From: Plecoglossus altivelis
Lineage: Eukaryota > Chordata > Actinopteri > Osmeriformes > Plecoglossidae
Reading direction: 5' to 3'
Length of the DNA stretch: 64,000 nt
NCBI GenBank assembly: GCA_036571765.1
Contig: BROE01000010.1
Coordinates: 6,254,832 to 6,318,831 of the forward strand
The notes beneath the pieces are model-generated. The model had not been told where the DNA came from, searched no databases, and saw only the letters and a list, made by a program, of their open reading frames with translations. A program made the position numbers and the translations under genes. This document shows, in pieces, positions 62,598 through 64,000 of the stretch (the first letter of the stretch is position 1; each line of letters opens with the position of its first letter).

Positions 62598-62665
62598 CGC
62601 TTGATCCTTGTAGCTCAGTGCACTGCAATGCAAACATGGGTTTGAGACTATGCTGTCATAGCGAA
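62598..62665 (+). repeat. tRNA-derived SINE head remnant
   Basis: A-box-like tagctcagtg (62611-62620) and B-box-like gggtttgagac (62638-62648) are spaced as in a tRNA gene. The sequence does not fold into a full cloverleaf and has diverged, so it is more likely the head of an old tRNA-derived SINE than a tRNA gene. Confidence 0.35.
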
Positions 62666-63635
62666 AACCGTTCAAAGCTGAAACAAATTAAGAAAAAGCT
62701 TTATTGTCCCTTTTAGTCAGACATTGAGCACAGTTTGGTGATGATTGCTTTGTTCTCCAATAACATGAACTGACCAACTCCTCTACCCTAGCTAGATACA
62801 GTCCACTATCAAACCCAACAAACAGTACAATATGCACCTATCTAAAAGCAAGTGGTTGTACTGGAATAAAATAGGTAGTTCAGATGTCTTGTTTATATAC
62901 AGTGTGCCTGAGGTGGTTTTGAGTTGACTAGTTTGATGCGGATCACTCTTAGTCCTGGGGAGAGATCTGCATACTGAGGAGAAATTAGGTTGTTGACTGA
63001 CATTTGTAACTGAGGACATGTTAATAAAACTCGTCACAAAACATGACCGTCACACAAATACTGCATATTATCAAGTTTGATGGGTTACATTTAGCCTACA
63101 ATTCAAAAAATCGGATGACATTCACTTGTCTTCATTTCAAAAATTCTCTTATCTTACAATTGAGCTACTTCCAGTTAACAACTTGAACAAGAACGTCTTT
63201 AAAACTAAAGTATAATCCCATAAATCCATGGTTGCAGTCTAGAGTCCATGTTATCTCATTTGACTTGAATGTAACAAATGACACCTGTCAGTGTGTCAGT
63301 GTTCATTGCACAGTATGGTTCCTGTTCAACTTACCATAGACAGTATACATTTAAACGATCGTTCCAGACAGTAATGGGTGTCATTGCCCTAAAATAATCC
63401 CAATCCCTCAAAACCCAAAAGTAACAAATCAGTTCCCATAAAAGTCTATGAGGCCAAGTTTTAAAAGGGCTTGAGTCAGTTAGGCAGCCAGTTGAAGTTG
63501 ATCCCAGAGATGGGACAGGGTGGGGATCATATGGCAGCTGCTGACCATGAGGAAGATGAGGTGTGCTTGTATGGGCAGAGTGGAGGAGCACGCTTAGCCT
63601 CTGATGGTGTGTGTTGTGGGCTCAGCCTGCTGGTG

Positions 63636-64000
63636 TGGGGGCTCACACATGGGGGCTCACACATGGGGGCTCACACGCGGAGGCTCACACATGGGGGCTT
63701 GCTCCTGGGGGCTTGCTCGAGGGGGCTCGCTCGTGGGGGCTCACACATGGGGGCTCACACATGGGGGCTCGCTTGTGGGGGCTCACGCATGGGGGCTTAC
63801 AGGTGGGGGCTCACACATGGGGGCTCACTCATGGGGGCTCACACGTGGGGGCTCACAGGTGGGGGTTCACTCATAGGGGCTCACACGTGGGGGTTCACTC
63901 ATGAGGGCTCGCTCGTGGGGGCTCACACATGGGGGCTCACACGTGGCAGCTCACAGGTGGGGGCTCACACATGGGGGCTCACTTGTGGGGGCTTGCTCGA
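63636..64000 (+). repeat. 14-bp G-rich minisatellite, 26 units, running off the window
   Basis: Unit TGGGGGCTCACACA repeats 26 times from 63636 to 63999 with no insertion or deletion; only substitutions occur. The second half of the unit falls into a few recurring forms: CTCACACA, CTCACACG, CTCACAGG, CTCACTCA, CTTGCTCG and CTCGCTCG. The 14-base period is not a multiple of three, so the long Gly/His/Trp-rich frames through it are not evidence of a gene. The array continues past the window end. Confidence 0.97.

Larger units (their letters stand above)
61415..63635. other. Region upstream of arl6
   Basis: The arl6 promoter should lie within about 61415-61900 (moderately GC-rich, no clear TATA). 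The rest shows no supported gene. It holds (TG)n at 62453-62480, a SINE remnant at 62598-62665 and a weak candidate terminal exon on the reverse strand (62292-62381, described in the findings). Confidence 0.5.

Noticed and set aside
62598..62665. A functional tRNA gene
   Set aside because: Only A-box and B-box resemblance is seen. The acceptor and anticodon stems do not pair, so a SINE remnant is the better reading.
63604..63904. Gly/His/Trp-rich open frames of 90-97 residues at the right end
   Set aside because: They are readings of a 14-bp minisatellite that has no stop codon in two registers; a period not divisible by three argues against protein selection.
63636..64000. CRISPR-like array
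   Set aside because: The repeats are directly adjacent 14-bp units without spacers, in a vertebrate chromosome; this is a minisatellite.

Overview
The window reads as a stretch of a teleost fish chromosome. Genes are split by short GT-AG introns, long intergenic gaps are AT-rich and full of CA/GA/CT microsatellites, and every protein recognised is a vertebrate family member. I cannot name the species. Function calls rest on family resemblance judged by eye. Exon borders were set by splice signals, phase continuity and fit to the family.

Layout: calcrl (+, 2479-6724, 12 coding exons), a class B receptor for CGRP/adrenomedullin; zswim2 (+, 15964-18913, 9 exons), a SWIM/RING/ZZ ubiquitin ligase; fam171b (-, 21271-27237, 8 exons), a single-pass membrane protein; lrrc3 (-, 35748-36545, one coding exon), a small leucine-rich-repeat membrane protein; slc5a7 (-, 52319-55950, 8 coding exons), the high-affinity choline transporter; arl6/BBS3 (-, 59405-61391, 7 coding exons), a ciliary small GTPase. 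All six reading frames join intact from start to stop, with predicted lengths of 466, 619, 811, 265, 595 and 186 residues, close to the mammalian proteins. calcrl-zswim2-fam171b keeps the order and relative orientation of human chromosome 2q32. The flank with lrrc3, slc5a7 and arl6 differs from mammals, where those genes lie on other chromosomes or chromosome regions. The genes do not form a pathway; their adjacency is ancestral or rearranged synteny.

Between the genes lie large non-coding intervals (8.0-15.9 kb, 27.2-35.7 kb, 36.5-52.3 kb, 56.0-59.4 kb and 61.4-64 kb). They hold microsatellites, short tandem duplications, perfect hairpins, two tRNA-derived SINE remnants, an 18-base motif shared by two distant sites, and a strictly periodic 14-bp G-rich minisatellite that runs off the right end. 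No tRNA or rRNA gene, CRISPR array, prokaryotic feature or intact transposon was seen. I found no convincing new multi-gene system. The more interesting points are a tandem splice donor in calcrl that could make a soluble receptor, a degenerate second RING and a GC-AG intron in zswim2, CA repeats abutting an arl6 splice donor, and possible regulatory elements in the gene-poor intervals.
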